A DNA stretch of 54,286 nucleotides from a virus: IMG/VR virus record IMGVR_UViG_3300046522_000413, positions 1-54,286 of that record. One strand, 5' to 3'. Positions 41,135-48,628 of this stretch are shown here, in pieces. Below the pieces are notes generated by a model. It was not told the origin of the DNA and did not search any database. It was given only the letters and a program-made list of their open reading frames with translations. Position numbers and translations under genes: made by a program. Positions within the stretch are counted from its first letter, which is position 1; each line of letters begins with the position of its first letter.

Positions 41135-43771
41135 ATGTCGTATACTCAACCAAGTGTTTTAGTATATCAAGAATTAGAGAATGCGGGCGGGGTTGTTCAA
41201 GGTACCCCGAGCCTGGAAGCCTGCATTGTTGGTCCTGCATACAACGTTCTACGTTACGTGCCTGGGAGTGCAACTTCCCTGGTTAAAACGGCTGCTACCA
41301 GCGCAGCCAGTGCAAGTGGGTCTATGGTTAAAGGCAGCGCAGATCTGACTTTTGATAACATCCCTCCTTTCACTGTAGGTGATACGGTCCTGGTTACCGG
41401 AGCTGCAGATTCGACAGGTGCGAGCCTGTCAGGTAAAGTAGTCTCGGCAGCAGGTGTTGTACTGACTCTGGATGCTGTAGCAGGCGCTACCGTTACAGAC
41501 GCTCAAGTAAGCAAGCGCGGTATCATCGTGAACTCAGCTGCTACTAACGTGTTCAACCTACCGGGTCAACTGCCGGGTCAAGTCGTAAACTCGTCGTCGA
41601 TTCAGGTTCTGGTAAACCAGGCTAAAGTCGAAACTCTAGCAAGTGGATTTGCGGGATATCCGGCTAACAACAAACTGGATTTCTTCGCAGTAAGCACGAC
41701 TGGTAATGTTACCTCGGGTAACGCAACCATCGCTTCTGTCGCTGATGTAATCTCGTTCCGCCAAGGCGACCTAGTAACCGTTACTGGTGCTGGCGTTTCG
41801 GGCGCCGATCTGTCGGCAACCATCGTAGACATCTCTGGCAGCAACGTGACCATCTCTGTGGCCCCGTCGACTACCGTTGCAAACACCGCAATCACGAAAG
41901 TCAAGATCGCTAACGTGAACTCGGTCACCTCGACCCTGGTTATCGAAGCTGGCGACGAAGTATCCCTGGAATATACGGATAACACCTCGACTGCTAGAAC
42001 TTTCAGCTCGACCGTACTGGCTGTGAATGCTGTCAGTGGCATCAGCTCGGTTACTCTGGCAGATATGCTCCCGGCTAATGTCAGCCAATCGACCACTACT
42101 AGTGGTTCTGTTGCTTCTGGTTCGTCAACCCTAAGCCTGACCTCCGCTACTGGTTTCGTAGCCGGTGATACCATCCTGATCAAAGGTGCTGGTGCCAGCG
42201 GTAGTGACCATGAAGCTGTTATCGGATCTATCACGGGTTCGACCATTAATGGTCTTTCGCCAGTTACTGTAACTGCTGTCAGCGCAGGTGCTGTGGTTAT
42301 CAAGAAAGCCAAAGTAACCCTAAAGACCCGTAAGCTGTTCAATAACCAACTGGTTCCTGCTGTCAAGCCTATCTCGGGCGGAAGCAACTACGTAACGTCG
42401 AATGTTGCAGTCGATGGTACCGTAACGATCAATCCGAATCCGGAAGTCATCTACGGTAAAATCATCAGCGGTACGGTTCATATGGCTTATACGGCTCTAC
42501 GTACTGATTTGAGCAGCAGCGTCCTGGCTATTGAACAAGGTGAAGTCGAAGGTACTCTGGGCGAAATTTCGGAAGACAATCCTCTGGCCCTAGGTGTTAG
42601 CACCGCCCTGGCTAATACGACGACCCGTGTTCGTGCTATCGCTATTAGCAGCAACGACAGTCAAGGTTTCTTTGAAGCCCTGGAACTTGCTGAAGGTGAA
42701 CGTGTCTACGGTCTAGTTCCGATGACCCAAGATCAAGACGTTTGCCAAGCTTTCGCTTTGCATGCACAGCAAATGAGTACTCCGGGAGAAGCTGCTTGGC
42801 GTGTGGCTCTGGTTAACACCAAGATCCCGACCAAGACTCCGGTTGGTCAATACACGGATGTTCTGGTAAACGCTAATGGCGGTAACAACAACATCACCGT
42901 GGCAAGTGGCAAATATGTCCTGACTTCGAGCAACTCTACGTTTATCAACGACGGCGTGACTCCTGGCGACATCCTGAATGTAACCGCTGGTACAGGTTCT
43001 CCTAGCCCTGTCGGTACGATGCAGATTCTGGAAGTTGTAAGCAACCAACAGATCGTTGTTCAAGCCCAAGGCGTTGCAACTGGTGTTAGTTTCTACATCA
43101 CCCGTACTCTGACTAAGACTCAGCGTGCAGCAGCAGTGGCAGCAGTTAGCAAGACCTTTGGTTCTAACCGCGTCATCCACATCCAGCCTGATACCGTTGC
43201 AGTTAACGTTGATGGCCGTAAAGTGATTGTCCCGGGTTACTATCTGGCTTGCGCAGTGTCTGGTCTAGTTGCTGGTATGCCGGCTCAACAAGGCTTTACC
43301 AACATGGGCGTTGCTGGTGTGTCGGATCTGTACAATAGTAACTTCTACTTCACTCGTGCTCAGATGAATGCGATGGCTGAAGCTGGTACGTTCCTGTTCG
43401 TGCAGGAAACGACTGGTTCGCTGCCTTACGTAAGACATGAACTGACGACTGATATGTCGGTTCTGGAATACCGTGAACTGCAGCAAGTTAAGAACTGGGA
43501 CTTCGTGTCGTACTTCTTCCTGGATAAGCTGAAAGCTTTCATTGGTAAGTGGAATATCACCGAAGACACTATCGGCACGATCCGTCAGACGATCAACGCT
43601 AGCTCGGAAATGCTGAAAGCTCAGAAACTTCCACGTATCGGAGCTCCGCTTCTGTCAGCGGTAATCGATTCTCTGGCTCAGAATGCAACCAACAAGGACA
43701 ACCTTGATTGCAGACTGAAGATCAAGATTCCGAAAACCCTGAATTACCTGAACCTGTACTTGGTCATCTAA
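41135..43771 (+). CDS. Tail sheath protein with four inserted beta-repeat domains
   Basis: An 878-residue protein with TAGGAGTAGTTA before ATG. The N-terminal (QPSVLVYQELENAGG) and C-terminal parts (VPGYYLACAVSGLVAGMPAQQGFTN, VLEYRELQQVKNWDFVSYFFLDKLKAFIGKW, LDCRLKIKIPKTLNYLNLYLVI) match contractile tail sheaths. Between them stand four related ~63-residue beta modules at about residues 67-128, 194-257, 328-393 and 592-658, each with a (V/A)GD-(I/V)-L-x-(T/K)GAG core. They are likely surface-exposed decorations. Codon bias is high. A contractile tail means a myovirus morphology. Confidence 0.9.
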   Translation: MSYTQPSVLVYQELENAGGVVQGTPSLEACIVGPAYNVLRYVPGSATSLVKTAATSAASASGSMVKGSADLTFDNIPPFTVGDTVLVTGAADSTGASLSGKVVSAAGVVLTLDAVAGATVTDAQVSKRGIIVNSAATNVFNLPGQLPGQVVNSSSIQVLVNQAKVETLASGFAGYPANNKLDFFAVSTTGNVTSGNATIASVADVISFRQGDLVTVTGAGVSGADLSATIVDISGSNVTISVAPSTTVANTAITKVKIANVNSVTSTLVIEAGDEVSLEYTDNTSTARTFSSTVLAVNAVSGISSVTLADMLPANVSQSTTTSGSVASGSSTLSLTSATGFVAGDTILIKGAGASGSDHEAVIGSITGSTINGLSPVTVTAVSAGAVVIKKAKVTLKTRKLFNNQLVPAVKPISGGSNYVTSNVAVDGTVTINPNPEVIYGKIISGTVHMAYTALRTDLSSSVLAIEQGEVEGTLGEISEDNPLALGVSTALANTTTRVRAIAISSNDSQGFFEALELAEGERVYGLVPMTQDQDVCQAFALHAQQMSTPGEAAWRVALVNTKIPTKTPVGQYTDVLVNANGGNNNITVASGKYVLTSSNSTFINDGVTPGDILNVTAGTGSPSPVGTMQILEVVSNQQIVVQAQGVATGVSFYITRTLTKTQRAAAVAAVSKTFGSNRVIHIQPDTVAVNVDGRKVIVPGYYLACAVSGLVAGMPAQQGFTNMGVAGVSDLYNSNFYFTRAQMNAMAEAGTFLFVQETTGSLPYVRHELTTDMSVLEYRELQQVKNWDFVSYFFLDKLKAFIGKWNITEDTIGTIRQTINASSEMLKAQKLPRIGAPLLSAVIDSLAQNATNKDNLDCRLKIKIPKTLNYLNLYLVI

Positions 43772-43776
43772 TCTAA

Positions 43777-43800
43777 AAGGCCCTGGGAAACTGGGGCCTT
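43777..43800 (+). terminator. Weak terminator after sheath gene
   Basis: AAGGCCC and GGGCCTT pair around a 10-nt loop, followed by AATTTG; the short T run makes it leaky. Confidence 0.6.
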
Positions 43801-43807
43801 AATTTGA

Positions 43808-43832
43808 TTAAAATACCTACATCGTAACAACG
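43808..43832 (+). promoter_or_regulatory. Late promoter region before tail tube
   Basis: TTAAAATA (43808-43815) plus CATCGTAACAACG (43820-43832). Confidence 0.65.
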
Positions 43833-43854
43833 AATAATTAACAAAGGAATTACA

Positions 43855-44517
43855 ATGGCAGATGCTAAAACAGACGTGCTATCGACCGTAGAAGACAGTG
43901 GATTCACCACGTCTTGGGACTATAAAGGTAGTTACGTTTCTAAACTAAACGAAGACGGGCTAGAGCGTTTTAGCCAGTTCTCTGCAAGCCCTGATACGAC
44001 TATGCTGTTTGCGGGACCGGCCAGATTCACGGGTCTGTCAAGCGGAGCTGATCTCATCCCTATCGGTCTGGTAGATAACATCGCCTTCCAAGATAACGCT
44101 CAACTGATGCGTCTATTTGAAATCGGTTCGAACCGTTCTTTCTTCACCCGTGGTAAGAGTACTCCGGTCGTATCTATGTCGAAAGTCCTGGCTGACCAAG
44201 CTAACATTCTGGCAGCTCTGAGCCGTGCAGCGTACCGTCCTACGATGGCTACGGATGGTCAACGTGCTCCAGGTTCGGATGGTAACGATATTATGATGAA
44301 CCTAGGTTCGGAATACTTCTCGGTACCGTTTGGTCTTCTGCTTGTAATGAAGACTCGTGGTGGTAACACCGACGGATACGGCAAAGTTCTGAGCGCTGTT
44401 TACCTTGAATATTGTATGTTCGACGGTTATTCCTTTCAAGTAGCCTCTCAACAGCCAGTCATTGCAGAGAACATCTCAGTGCAGTTCGACCGTCCCGTAC
44501 CTGTATCATTCGGTTAA
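43855..44517 (+). CDS. Tail tube protein
   Basis: A 220-residue protein with AAAGGAATTACA before ATG. The pattern IPIGLVDNIAFQDNAQLMRLFEIGSNRSFFTRGKSTPVVSMSKVL is the strand-turn-strand core of many large-phage tube proteins (EIGSxRxYF). It follows the sheath gene directly, as is usual. The C-terminal part (YLEYCMFDGYSFQVASQQPVIAENISVQFDRPVPV) matches tube proteins that mirror the sheath-binding edge. Confidence 0.82.
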   Translation: MADAKTDVLSTVEDSGFTTSWDYKGSYVSKLNEDGLERFSQFSASPDTTMLFAGPARFTGLSSGADLIPIGLVDNIAFQDNAQLMRLFEIGSNRSFFTRGKSTPVVSMSKVLADQANILAALSRAAYRPTMATDGQRAPGSDGNDIMMNLGSEYFSVPFGLLLVMKTRGGNTDGYGKVLSAVYLEYCMFDGYSFQVASQQPVIAENISVQFDRPVPVSFG

Positions 44518-44540
44518 TAAACACTGAAATAGTAGTAAAA

Positions 44541-44568
44541 AGGCCCGGAGAAATCTGGGCTTTTTATT
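44541..44568 (+). terminator. Terminator after tube gene
   Basis: GCCCGGA-GAAA-TCTGGGC followed by TTTTTATTT. Confidence 0.85.
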
Positions 44569-44609
44569 TAGTATTGACGGAAAACATTTCAGGTGATAAA
44601 CTTATAAGC

Positions 44610-45281
44610 ATGGAAGCTTATACTAAAAAATGCACTAGATGCCTTATTGAAAAATCCCTAGACTCATTTGCAAAACGATCCGCGTCGGCAGACGGATTAA
44701 TGTATACATGCAGAGATTGTAACAAGAAATACCAAAGAGATAATTCAGAAGCTATAAGGGCTAAAAAGAAAGAATACTATGACGCTAATAGAGATTCGAT
44801 TCTTGAGGATAAATCTAAATACTATATAGAAAAATCTGATTCGATAAAATCAAAACGCAAAAATTATTATCACCAGAATAAAGATAAGTGTGCGGAGCAG
44901 ATGAAGTCCTATCGGGAAGCTAATCCAGAAAAGATAAAACAACTACAGAAAGACTATATCGATAAAAATAGAGAAGAGATACGTAAGAAACGCTCTGCAT
45001 ACCAAAAGACAAATATAGAATTATTTAATGCTCACTCCGCAAAACGTAGGGCATATAAACTGAAAGCTACCGTTGGATGGACCGACGATGCTATTATTAA
45101 GTCCCTCTATGCTGCTGCCAAGACTATCAGCGAAAATACGGGGATTCTCCACCACGTAGATCACGTAGTCCCACTTAAGAGCAAATACGTATGTGGGCTC
45201 CATGTGCCTTGTAATCTTCAGATAATACCCGCATCTGAAAATCTCTCCAAACGTAATTCCTATTGGCCCGACATGTGGTAA
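44610..45281 (+). CDS. HNH homing-type endonuclease
   Basis: A 223-residue protein. ATG at 44610 is chosen because a CxxC zinc pair (CTRCLIEKSLDSF...CRDCNKKY) follows directly and upstream in-frame sequence overlaps the tube gene. A long Lys/Tyr/Asn/Asp helical linker is followed by the HNH core HHVDHVVPLKSKYVCGLHVPCNLQIIPASENLSKRN. A TTGACG box upstream (44573) may be a -35. Such free-standing HNH genes are mobile in phages. Low GC, rare codons and placement between tube and accessory genes suggest an insertion. Confidence 0.85.
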   Translation: MEAYTKKCTRCLIEKSLDSFAKRSASADGLMYTCRDCNKKYQRDNSEAIRAKKKEYYDANRDSILEDKSKYYIEKSDSIKSKRKNYYHQNKDKCAEQMKSYREANPEKIKQLQKDYIDKNREEIRKKRSAYQKTNIELFNAHSAKRRAYKLKATVGWTDDAIIKSLYAAAKTISENTGILHHVDHVVPLKSKYVCGLHVPCNLQIIPASENLSKRNSYWPDMW

Positions 45282-45284
45282 CCT

Positions 45285-45315
45285 AAAAAAGCCCGGTTAG
45301 TTCCGGGCTTTTTCT
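45285..45315. terminator. Bidirectional terminator
   Basis: AAAAAAGCCCGG, six-base loop, CCGGGCTTTTTC; same hairpin as at 9483. Confidence 0.85.
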
Positions 45316-45317
45316 TT

Positions 45318-45659
45318 TTAGACGTGCAGAACAACCCAGTAAATCAAACTACTATCTGCACCCCTTGACTGCATAACAGTAGCTGTATGAAAGACTTCCA
45401 TTCTAGGGAAGTCCGTTCTCCTGTACGTTTTATTGATCAGGGCCTCGACAGAAGGTGGGACCTTTGCTTTATCTATCTGATTAACAAACGTTACGAATCC
45501 GTGTATATCATCTCGGTCTGATTTGATCAGAATAGCCTCTACCCCATCCCTAAGGATAGCGTACGCATAGTGGTGACCCTCGCTTAAGTCGGGTATTTTG
45601 GCTTCTCCCTGGGGTGAGACTACCACCATCTTCACCGTTACATCCCTCCGTATAATCAT
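45318..45659 (-). CDS. Small accessory protein
   Basis: A 113-residue protein. The ATG at 45659 is preferred because ACGGAGGAAG is at optimal distance; a longer frame begins with TTG and lacks a ribosome site. Beta-rich (VKMVVVSPQGEAKIP, YAYAILRDGVEAILIKSD) with a C-terminal strand region (FHTATVMQSRGADSSLIYWVVLHV). Unknown function; early-type promoter upstream. Confidence 0.7.
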   Translation of the reverse strand: MIIRRDVTVKMVVVSPQGEAKIPDLSEGHHYAYAILRDGVEAILIKSDRDDIHGFVTFVNQIDKAKVPPSVEALINKTYRRTDFPRMEVFHTATVMQSRGADSSLIYWVVLHV

Positions 45660-45723
45660 CACTTCCTCCGTAAAGACAACGGTAATCGTGTTCACAAATT
45701 TCTCCAAAGTTCTGTGTACTATA

Positions 45724-45735
45724 CTTATACCAAAA
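45724..45735 (-). promoter_or_regulatory. Early-type promoter for the 45318 gene
   Basis: TTTTGGTATAAG then TATAGTAC on the minus strand, about 65 nt upstream of the chosen ATG. Confidence 0.62.
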
Positions 45736-45753
45736 TTCGGGCCTTGATTAGGC

Positions 45754-45780
45754 TAAAAAAAGCCCTGTAGTTAGCAGGGC
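45754..45780 (-). terminator. Terminator of the 45788 gene
   Basis: On the minus strand GCCCTGC-TAACTA-CAGGGC runs into TTTTTTTAGCC. Confidence 0.8.
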
Positions 45781-45787
45781 ATTTCTC

Positions 45788-46081
45788 TTAGTGCATCGAA
45801 TCCGAGATATTGCCACTGGCTCGGAGTTGTGCGATCTCAAGGTTTCTCTTAATCTCGTCCAAAGCGGCCAGGCCGTGCAGGAGACCTTTATTCATCTCAC
45901 CTTCAGACAAGGTTTCCATCTTAGCCCTTATCACCGGGTCGTCAACCATCTGTCGAATGGCGTCAGGGTACACCATCAGTCGTTTGGCTTCAGGTTCTGT
46001 GAGGAGGGGCTTGAGTTGATCAGCTATCCGGAGGTTCTCCCTCATAGCTTCGAATAACTGTTCAATCTTGGCGGTGTTCAT
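45788..46081 (-). CDS. Small helical accessory protein
   Basis: A 97-residue protein with AAAGGAAGTC before ATG. All-helical (KIEQLFEAMRENLRIADQLKPLL, MNKGLLHGLAALDEIKRNLEIAQL). Own promoter and terminator make a single-gene unit. Unrecognised. Confidence 0.72.
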   Translation of the reverse strand: MNTAKIEQLFEAMRENLRIADQLKPLLTEPEAKRLMVYPDAIRQMVDDPVIRAKMETLSEGEMNKGLLHGLAALDEIKRNLEIAQLRASGNISDSMH

Positions 46082-46147
46082 GACTTCCTTTATAGTAATG
46101 GGAGTAGATCCTACGATCTTCCGGGTGGTTTAATTCTTAGTACTATA

Positions 46148-46159
46148 CTTATACCAAAG
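46148..46159 (-). promoter_or_regulatory. Early-type promoter for the 45788 gene
   Basis: CTTTGGTATAAG then TATAGTAC on the minus strand, 66 nt upstream of the ATG. Confidence 0.6.
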
Positions 46160-46514
46160 AACGGGCTCTTTTCAGCCACCCAATACTGAGAACGTAGCGA
46201 GTGCCTTCCCAAACCGGAGTGACACAGTGCTCCGTAACATCCGGTCGGAAGAAATGAAATCTCCACCATTTAAATACACCAGAATAGTTAGGACATATAA
46301 ATGCTCCTCCTGCAGCTTTTGTAAGGATTATATTGAGACGATAGTGTTTATAACCTTCTTTAACAGGATCGGTATGGAACGGGATATACGATCCTGTCGG
46401 ATACTTCAGAATATGAAGATCGAACTTCAGCAACTTGCTGTTAATCAGGGTTAATACTTTATAGCCCGTGCCTTGACGGCCGTCTTGCCACTTGGGTAAT
46501 TTTGGAAATTTCAT
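46149..46514 (-). CDS. 2-oxoglutarate/Fe(II)-dependent oxygenase
   Basis: A 121-residue protein; ATG at 46514 is used (a longer frame would begin with TTG without a ribosome site). It holds the metal and cosubstrate motif of prolyl-4-hydroxylase-like dioxygenases: HTD in SYIPFHTDPV, the distal His in RPDVTEHCVTPV, and the 2OG-binding Arg in GTRYVLSIGW. Core length is at the lower end for the family. Such phage enzymes hydroxylate proteins or nucleotides. Substrate unknown. Its 3' end overlaps the promoter of the next unit. Confidence 0.75.
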   Translation of the reverse strand: MKFPKLPKWQDGRQGTGYKVLTLINSKLLKFDLHILKYPTGSYIPFHTDPVKEGYKHYRLNIILTKAAGGAFICPNYSGVFKWWRFHFFRPDVTEHCVTPVWEGTRYVLSIGWLKRARSLV

Positions 46515-46524
46515 TTTAATAATC

Positions 46525-46550
46525 AAAAAAGAAGCCCGAGTTACCGGGCT
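46525..46550 (-). terminator. Terminator of the 46560 gene
   Basis: On the minus strand AGCCCGG-TAA-CTCGGGCT followed by TCTTTTTTG. Confidence 0.75.
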
Positions 46551-46559
46551 AAGAAAGGC

Positions 46560-46862
46560 TTACGCCTGGGTGAAACCTTCCGGCAGTTTCGGTTCTGCGA
46601 AGTTACCACAATCGCTGATGGCCAGGAAGCCGGCCTTCTGACCGTAGTAGGCCGAAGCCTTGTTACCGCAGGGCACCTTGCCATCGGCTTGACGTTCGAA
46701 GTGACCGCAGTTGGTGCAGGTGTTGGAGGACGCTGCCTTGCGAGGAGCAGGAGCCAGAGTGCGCTCATCGTTCACGTCGATGAGGCCGATGTGGCTGGCC
46801 ACGATAGGGATCATCTTCAGGCTCGGTTTGCGCAGCGGTTTGTTGCTGTTCAGGTCGATCAT
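46560..46862 (-). CDS. Small zinc-finger-type protein
   Basis: A 100-residue protein with GGAGAAACAT before ATG. Residues about 49-86 contain CTNCGHF, a central Cys in VPCGNK and SDCGNF, a possible four-cysteine metal site. N-terminal part is basic. High GC3 codon use compared with neighbours. Unknown function. Confidence 0.7.
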   Translation of the reverse strand: MIDLNSNKPLRKPSLKMIPIVASHIGLIDVNDERTLAPAPRKAASSNTCTNCGHFERQADGKVPCGNKASAYYGQKAGFLAISDCGNFAEPKLPEGFTQA

Positions 46863-46924
46863 ATGTTTCTCCTACTGGGTGAGTTTATTTATGAAAAGAA
46901 GAGATGTGTACCATCTCTATTCTT

Positions 46925-46936
46925 CTTATACCAAAA
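46925..46936 (-). promoter_or_regulatory. Early-type promoter for the 46560 gene
   Basis: TTTTGGTATAAG on the minus strand 62 nt before the ATG at 46862. Confidence 0.6.
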
Positions 46937-46950
46937 TGACAGCGGGAAAT

Positions 46951-47154
46951 TTACCAGAAACGAGGGTCAGACAAGATGCGAGATTCAAACTTCCAAGCAC
47001 TTTCAAAATCCAGACCCTTCCCGATAGCCCACCCTACGATGAGGCCACTCCAGTCATAAAGCGTATCATCGGGATCGATTTTGTACCTCTTGTTCCAAAT
47101 TTCTTCAGTAAAGAGGTCCTCCTGCTCTTTCTCACTCAGATCGTTAAAGTCCAT
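46951..47154 (-). CDS. Small acidic protein
   Basis: A 67-residue acidic protein (MDFNDLSEKEQEDLFTEEIW...) rich in Trp. It is the last gene of the unit that starts at 48477, 8 nt after its neighbour. Unrecognised. Confidence 0.65.
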   Translation of the reverse strand: MDFNDLSEKEQEDLFTEEIWNKRYKIDPDDTLYDWSGLIVGWAIGKGLDFESAWKFESRILSDPRFW

Positions 47155-47162
47155 CTTCGACC

Positions 47163-47465
47163 TCAGACTGGGTTAGGCAAGCTGTACTTGAAGTTCAAGA
47201 AAGGCTGTTTAGCCGGAGCGAAGTTCACCGCTTCAGCCTTTTTCTTCATCTTGCGTTCCGCTTCCTTTTTAGCCAGGAGTTCAGCAGCTTGTCGGGCCAG
47301 ACGTTTGCCCGGTTGGTTGTAGCTCAAAAGATAACGCAGGCTGTTGAGTTGGTCTTCCTGGGTAATGTCTTCGTCAGCATGAAGCTGAGCCATGTCCACG
47401 AGGATACGGCCATCGAAAACACGGACCACGAGGTCTTTGGTATTGATAACTGCGAGAATCGTCAT
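47163..47465 (-). CDS. Small accessory protein
   Basis: A 100-residue protein with AAAGGAATAAC before ATG. N-terminal beta hairpin (ILAVINTKDLVVRVFDGRILV), central helix of Lys/Ala/Glu (RQAAELLAKKEAERKMKKKAEA). Unrecognised; same transcription unit as its neighbours. Confidence 0.7.
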   Translation of the reverse strand: MTILAVINTKDLVVRVFDGRILVDMAQLHADEDITQEDQLNSLRYLLSYNQPGKRLARQAAELLAKKEAERKMKKKAEAVNFAPAKQPFLNFKYSLPNPV

Positions 47466-47479
47466 GTTATTCCTTTTGG

Positions 47480-47872
47480 TTATTGAGTTACGTTGATTAC
47501 GTCTTGGCCGTCCAGCGTGGTCACTTCCGGTTGGGCTTTGTCAATAGCCTCCCAGAAACGGCGAACAGATATACCTACGGATCCGCCTGGGGTAGGCAGG
47601 TTAATAGCATCCCCAATAGCATTGAAGATAATCTGGTAATTATCTTTGACTGCACGGAATCCTTTAGGCAATTTCGAAGGCTGAACTTCTTTCGATTTAG
47701 CCAGACCCCGTTCGTATCCATAATCGTACGCATGCTTAAGGACCGGGGTGAAATAAGGGTTATCGAGGCCGTCTTTTTTCAAACCATGACCAAATCCAGA
47801 TTCATAAGCTTCGCAGATATCAACGATTCTCGATTCCGAGAGTTGGAATCCGGAGGTATCAAGTTTAGACAT
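47480..47872 (-). CDS. Small accessory protein
   Basis: A 130-residue protein. The ATG at 47872 is chosen because AAGGAG lies 7 nt upstream; the longer frame would overlap the previous gene heavily. Contains EAYESGFGHGLKKDG and HAYDYGYERGLAKS, two similar Tyr/Gly helix units. Unrecognised. Confidence 0.7.
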   Translation of the reverse strand: MSKLDTSGFQLSESRIVDICEAYESGFGHGLKKDGLDNPYFTPVLKHAYDYGYERGLAKSKEVQPSKLPKGFRAVKDNYQIIFNAIGDAINLPTPGGSVGISVRRFWEAIDKAQPEVTTLDGQDVINVTQ

Positions 47873-48155
47873 GTTCATTCTCCTTGTTCTGAACTTTGCT
47901 GCAGAAGAGTTCCGTACGATTATCTCTGCAAACATCATTGATTAACCTGGCACAGCTACTGCAGTAGTGTGCCCTTGTGATTTTGTTGTACCAGTCTGCC
48001 CCTGGCCGCAGACATGCCTGACGGTTGCAGAGTCCGAGATATTCACCCTTTACAAGCGGCTTAGGCCCAGGTTCCGGAACCGTCTGAAACATTGACAGTG
48101 ACTTTCGTTTGTTACGAATAGCTACGAGTTTCCCATTCACTACTTTGTATGCCAT
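47865..48155 (-). CDS. Small protein with zinc-binding cysteines
   Basis: A 96-residue protein, ATG at 48155 selected because AGGA stands 9 nt upstream and the longer frame lies inside the previous gene. Cysteines in LCNRQACLRPG and HYCSSCARL have the spacing of a zinc ribbon that resembles phage recruitment or RNA polymerase-binding factors. Overlaps neighbours on both sides. Confidence 0.7.
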   Translation of the reverse strand: MAYKVVNGKLVAIRNKRKSLSMFQTVPEPGPKPLVKGEYLGLCNRQACLRPGADWYNKITRAHYCSSCARLINDVCRDNRTELFCSKVQNKENEHV

Positions 48156-48477
48156 ATTCAAATCCTGTAGGTTCCATAGGAACGTTGAGTCGTTTGTTCT
48201 CCAAAGGCATGTCCGAGACTGGCTCGATGTTGACATACGCTTTTATCTCTGCTTCCGTGAATACTTTGACAATTTCGAAGTTTTCCGGGTTACTCGATTC
48301 GTTCTCGTCGTGCCACCAACTCACGTCCATTGGGACCATTTGGAGCATATCTGCGAGCTTCGGAGTAAGCGGGAATCTTCGTATAACCCTACAGAGATAA
48401 GGATGTTTCCACGCCTTGTCTCGCTTGTAGCCCTTGAACCGGGCCAAATAATATTTTCCTGGAATTGGCTTGGACAT
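48112..48477 (-). CDS. Small accessory protein, first gene of a five-gene unit
   Basis: A 121-residue protein beginning MSKPIPGKYYLARFKGYKRDK. The early-type promoter stands 33 nt before the ATG. Mixed alpha/beta, with VSWWHDENE as the only notable motif. Unrecognised. Its 3' end overlaps the following gene by 44 nt. Confidence 0.7.
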   Translation of the reverse strand: MSKPIPGKYYLARFKGYKRDKAWKHPYLCRVIRRFPLTPKLADMLQMVPMDVSWWHDENESSNPENFEIVKVFTEAEIKAYVNIEPVSDMPLENKRLNVPMEPTGFEYGIQSSEWETRSYS

Positions 48478-48509
48478 AATAAAAATATTCTATTGTTATA
48501 GATACTTTA

Positions 48510-48521
48510 CTTATACCAAAA
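48510..48521 (-). promoter_or_regulatory. Early-type promoter of a five-gene unit
   Basis: TTTTGGTATAAG on the minus strand, upstream of the genes at 48477 to 46951. Confidence 0.62.
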
Positions 48522-48542
48522 ATCACCTCTCAAATTTAGGTT

Positions 48543-48619
48543 ATAATATTTGTGAAGTCCTTTGGATCCAGACACATACTTTTGGATAAAGGCGAGCCCA
48601 GAATTATCTGGGCTTTTTT
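48543..48619 (+). ncRNA. Possible plus-strand small RNA
   Basis: A plus-strand terminator (48595-48619, AGCCCAGA/TCTGGGCT then TTTTTTA) has no plus-strand gene in front of it. TATAAT at 48543 could be a -10 box, and a CCTTT..ATCCA/TGGATAAAGG hairpin fills the interval. The evidence is limited to these signals. Confidence 0.35.
48595..48619 (+). terminator. Orphan plus-strand terminator
   Basis: AGCCCAGA-ATTA-TCTGGGCT followed by TTTTTTATTT. It faces the 3' end of the phosphoesterase gene on the minus strand. Confidence 0.75.
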
Positions 48620-48628
48620 ATTTGTAGG

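Noticed and set aside
41602-42387. 261-codon antisense ORF in the sheath gene
   Set aside because: Result of biased codon use in the highly expressed sheath gene; no start signals.
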